A stretch of DNA of 23,618 nt from a virus. The translations under genes were made by a program, and so were the position numbers. Under the pieces are notes generated by a model. That model was not told the origin of the DNA. It saw only the letters and a program-made list of their open reading frames with translations, and made no database searches. Below, in pieces: positions 21,436-23,618 of this stretch (position 1 is its first letter; the number at the start of each line of letters is the position of its first letter). The stretch lies in the IMG/VR virus record IMGVR_UViG_3300031952_000152, positions 1 through 23,618 of that record; one strand, 5' to 3'.

Positions 21436-21992
21436 GGCTCCTTCCTCCAGTCCCACCCGCCCCACAGTGGGCGCCCGAGCTGTCCCCGGCGCCAGACGAC
21501 GATCACGCTGTCCCAGGTCGCCGCGGATGGCGCGCCCTTGTAGCGGACGCGGCCCTTGAGCAGCCGGATCTCCGTCGCCTGCATGACCCACTGGTGCCAC
21601 CACCCGGCGCTCGTGCTGGCGGGCAGGAGAGCCACCACAAGCTCCATACGGCCGCAGGCGACCTCCGTGTAGCACTTCTCGACCCACTTCTCGATGACGC
21701 CTCTCCCGTAGGGCGGGTTGACGTAGGCGCTCCCGCCACACGTGGGCAAGCGCATAGACGTTCCGGGGCCTCTTACGGTGTGGGTCTGCCACAGGCCCCA
21801 CCAGGGCAGGTTCAGCCCGTCCTCACCGAGAGGACTGCCGGGCCCGTACCAGTCGTCGGCCTTCTTATTCTCCGCGTTGGCGCAAGGGTCGAGGCCGAAG
21901 GCGCCGAACTCCCGCCGGAGGACGTCAATGAAGGCGTCGGGCGTTTCCCAATCGTCGCGGCTCTTGGCGCCGGGGTTACTCATTCGACCCAT
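21429..21992 (-). CDS. Phage DNA N6-adenine methyltransferase (Dam-like, PF05869 type)
   Basis: 187 aa from ATG 21992 (GGAGG 7 nt upstream). The alternative ATG 21983 overlaps the upstream stop as ATGA. The order of motifs fits the small phage adenine methyltransferase family: SRDDWETPDAFIDVLRREFG (11-30), GLDPCANAENKKADDW (33-48), YVNPPYGRG (90-98) with catalytic NPPY at 92-95, VALLPAST and RLLKGRVRY, then WDSVIVVW. It should transfer a methyl group from SAM to adenine N6 in DNA, usually to protect phage DNA from host restriction or mark it. An unusual insert with THTVRGPGTSMRLPTCGG (about 71-88) precedes the NPPY strand. It is coupled to csrA and to the DUF5131 gene. Confidence 0.88.
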   Translation of the reverse strand: MGRMSNPGAKSRDDWETPDAFIDVLRREFGAFGLDPCANAENKKADDWYGPGSPLGEDGLNLPWWGLWQTHTVRGPGTSMRLPTCGGSAYVNPPYGRGVIEKWVEKCYTEVACGRMELVVALLPASTSAGWWHQWVMQATEIRLLKGRVRYKGAPSAATWDSVIVVWRRGQLGRPLWGGWDWRKEPC

Positions 21993-22918
21993 GCTCTAGC
22001 CTCCGGCATCTCCCGCACCCGTAGGTCGGCCGGCCACTCGTCAGGGTTCTCGCCCTTACGATCGCGGACTAGCACGGGGGCATAAACCCGATGTAGGCGG
22101 CTGCGAAATCGACTGGCCCTAACATCGACTACGGGCTTCGCCCCGACCTGCTTCACATAGCACGGAACGCCCGCTGCCTTGCACTGGTCGCGGATGTCCC
22201 GTATCCAGCCCAGGTTGCACGGGCGGGCATGGCTTCCCGATTCTCCCCCTATCACCGCCCAGTCGATAGAATCGAGCCAGCCTGATGATGTTGGGCTGCC
22301 CTTCCAAACGAGATCGACGGCCTCCAGCAGCGGCTCCAGGCTCACCCACCGATGTGCCGCTGGCGTCTCCAGCAGCAGCGGGATGCGCTCGTCGGCGCGG
22401 GCCTGGTTCTCGGCAGAGACGCCGAGCCAGACGTTAGGAAGGGGCCAATTGCTCAGGCCAACAGGCGTATAGCGCCCTGGAATGTTGCCGCCCCATAGAA
22501 TTGTCTCTGCGACAACCGAATCCTGCCAGGGGAGCCACGGCTGGAGCATCGCCTCTCGCGCAACTCCAGCGGCGACAGCAGGATTAGTCAGGTATCTTCG
22601 CATCCGCTCCGGCCTCTTGGTCAGCAAGAGGTACGTGTGCTGTGGCGTCAGGGCCATGACCGCGAAGACCTTGTCGATGAACTCGTCCGGCACGTCGGGA
22701 TGGCACCAGTCCCCCATGAACGCGACGGCCACCGTCTTGGGATTGCGCCAGTGTAGGGGCTGCTCTAGCACTCGCTGGGATCGCAGGTGGACAGTCCCCC
22801 ACTCCTGGCGCTGGCGTCGGGCCATGACCTTTGCCCAGCAATTCGCGCAGCCCTCCGAGACCGGCGAGCAGCCTGATATCGGGTTCCAACTCTGCGGCGC
22901 GTAGATGATGTTGCTCAT
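21980..22918 (-). CDS. DUF5131 / phage Gp37-Gp68 family protein with Cys cluster
   Basis: 312 aa from ATG 22918, which overlaps the upstream stop by 4 nt. The longer in-frame start upstream is a shadow inside the neighbouring gene. The N-terminus SWNPISGCSPVSEGCANCWA holds Cys17, Cys24 and Cys27 in the C-x6-C-x2-C pattern of the Gp37/Gp68 (PF07505) family. FMGDWCHPDVPDEFIDKVFA, YLLLTKRPERM, WLGVSAENQ, RWVSLEPLLE and WAVIGGESGSHARPC follow in the family order, and VPCYVKQVGAKP ends the barrel. The fold resembles a radical-SAM-like TIM barrel, and the three cysteines could hold an Fe-S cluster; the reaction is unknown. The protein is complete in length and motifs. Confidence 0.88.
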   Translation of the reverse strand: MSNIIYAPQSWNPISGCSPVSEGCANCWAKVMARRQRQEWGTVHLRSQRVLEQPLHWRNPKTVAVAFMGDWCHPDVPDEFIDKVFAVMALTPQHTYLLLTKRPERMRRYLTNPAVAAGVAREAMLQPWLPWQDSVVAETILWGGNIPGRYTPVGLSNWPLPNVWLGVSAENQARADERIPLLLETPAAHRWVSLEPLLEAVDLVWKGSPTSSGWLDSIDWAVIGGESGSHARPCNLGWIRDIRDQCKAAGVPCYVKQVGAKPVVDVRASRFRSRLHRVYAPVLVRDRKGENPDEWPADLRVREMPEARAWVE

Positions 22919-23490
22919 ACCTTCGCCTTCCCTCTTCCTGCCTTGCCCTCCCTGTTCATCGCCGCCATCCGCTTCCCCGCAGCCTGCCGTTCCTCCAGAG
23001 TCCAGATGCGTTTCTTGCGACCGGGCATCGCGCCGCTCAACACCGGCAGCTCGTCCAGGGACACGCCGAGTAGCTCGCACACCTTCACCATGTTGCGGTA
23101 CTCGGCTTTCAGCCCCTCGACGGTCGTGATCTTCTTGTGGATGGCGAGGGCAAGGCCCTTCGCTGCCTCGGCCAGCGCAGCCTTCCCCGCGTCGATGGTC
23201 ATTCCCTTGATCTCAGCCGGAGGGCGTTGTCTGTTCATGCTTCGCAGCCTTTCAATGTTGATCTTGACTAGACGGTCGCCGCCGGCGTACAGCGGTTGGT
23301 CGAACATGACATCGGCAAAGCGCCCCTCGAGTCCAACCACGCGGCCGGCAAAGCCGTTCCAGCTCACACGCCCCTCGAGCTCTGGCCGCCAGGCGTCGGC
23401 CTCCCGGATGAGTACAGTCCGCGGGCAGAGGTCCTCGACGGTCGCCGCCGGATCTCCGTATCCCGTCTCCCGTCTACGCTGTTCGCCCAT
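22915..23490 (-). CDS. 191-aa protein with SH3-like segment and basic C-terminus, unknown
   Basis: ATG 23490 overlaps the upstream partial gene by 17 nt; its own SD is weak (GAGGAAGATGAG). The N-terminal third (about 25-80: VLIREADAWRPELEGRV, GLEGRFADVMFDQPL) looks like a beta-rich SH3-like or translation-modulating fold. The middle (about 96-150) is helical. The last 35 residues (KKRIWTLEERQAAGKRMAAM, then Lys/Arg/Gly-rich) resemble the short DNA-binding helix and basic tail seen at the end of some HNH or NUMOD proteins. No catalytic motif is seen. It ends ATGA-coupled to the DUF5131 gene. Confidence 0.65.
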   Translation of the reverse strand: MGEQRRRETGYGDPAATVEDLCPRTVLIREADAWRPELEGRVSWNGFAGRVVGLEGRFADVMFDQPLYAGGDRLVKINIERLRSMNRQRPPAEIKGMTIDAGKAALAEAAKGLALAIHKKITTVEGLKAEYRNMVKVCELLGVSLDELPVLSGAMPGRKKRIWTLEERQAAGKRMAAMNREGKAGRGKAKV

Positions 23491-23618
23491 TCGCTCTCAT
23501 CTTCCTCGGCTTCACGATGGTGACGTACTTCTCCAAGATGGGGCTGAACACCTCTCGCGGGACCAGGAAGACGGCCACGTTGCGGAACACCTTACCGTCC
23601 CGCACCTCCGCCAGAAGG
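23474..23618 (-). CDS. C-terminal 47 residues of a gene cut by the window edge
   Basis: The minus-strand frame enters at 23618 and ends TAG (23474-23476), overlapping the next gene's start by 17 nt. The visible product, LLAEVRDGKVFRNVAVFLVP followed by REVFSPILEKYVTIVKPRKM, ends with a basic tail. Codon third positions are G/C-rich as in true genes of this window. The family cannot be judged from this fragment. Confidence 0.6.
   Translation of the reverse strand, partial: LLAEVRDGKVFRNVAVFLVPREVFSPILEKYVTIVKPRKMRANGRTA

Noticed and set aside
21436-21801. Extended upstream part of the CsrA frame (259 codons)
   Set aside because: The upstream portion is a shadow of the methyltransferase gene; the SD and CsrA homology fix the start at 21435.

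Overview
The window looks like part of a GC-rich genome of a tailed double-stranded DNA phage (Caudoviricetes) or prophage. The host cannot be read from the sequence. A complete head-and-packaging cassette on the minus strand supports this: small terminase, large terminase, portal, scaffold, HK97-type capsid and decoration protein. Dense small genes, 1-25 nt overlaps and strong Shine-Dalgarno (SD) sequences fit too. I see no integrase, DNA polymerase, tRNA, rRNA, IS element or CRISPR array.

Region 1 (1-15891, minus strand, transcribed toward position 1). In transcription order: a small basic protein, an Acb2/Tad1-like putative anti-defence protein, terS (with a small ORF overlapping its 5' part), terL, portal, an 86-aa protein, a 617-aa protein with 11-residue helical repeats, a giant 2006-aa protein, scaffold, major capsid, decoration protein, and a repeat-containing virion protein cut by the window edge. 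GC-rich hairpins follow the giant gene, the capsid gene and the decoration gene and could set relative expression. The two large proteins between portal and scaffold are the least explained part and are candidates for DNA-ejection or internal virion proteins.

Region 2 (15892-17821) is a control region. A plus-strand NUMOD4/HNH endonuclease gene diverges from the packaging operon. It is followed by about 480 bp without a convincing gene, holding many copies of TGACAAAACC in both orientations next to AT-rich patches; this is origin-like or operator-like. Two small coupled minus-strand ORFs follow. A divergent regulatory segment (17543-17821) then carries three GCACACGCGC repeats at exact 25-bp spacing, a palindrome, and a good TTGACA-17-GATACT promoter overlapped by an inverted repeat.

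Region 3 (17822-19702, plus strand) is a tightly packed accessory operon: a DUF2958-family protein, a two-helix membrane protein and five small unknown proteins. Three of the genes share an identical GAGAAGGCG element just before the start codon. Two G-rich hairpins sit on stop codons. A bidirectional terminator-like hairpin separates this operon from region 4.

Region 4 (19798-23618, minus strand) is an accessory/lysis-like block. In transcription order: a partial unknown gene, a 191-aa unknown, a DUF5131 (Gp37/Gp68) protein, a phage adenine methyltransferase, a CsrA-like regulator whose frame runs on through the next gene, an 85-aa phage protein, a secreted-looking 3D/RlpA-like protein with an embedded membrane ORF, an HExxH protein and an 82-aa protein. 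Most neighbours overlap by 4-20 nt, so they are probably one translationally coupled operon.

All family names rest on motif recognition by eye; no database search was run.
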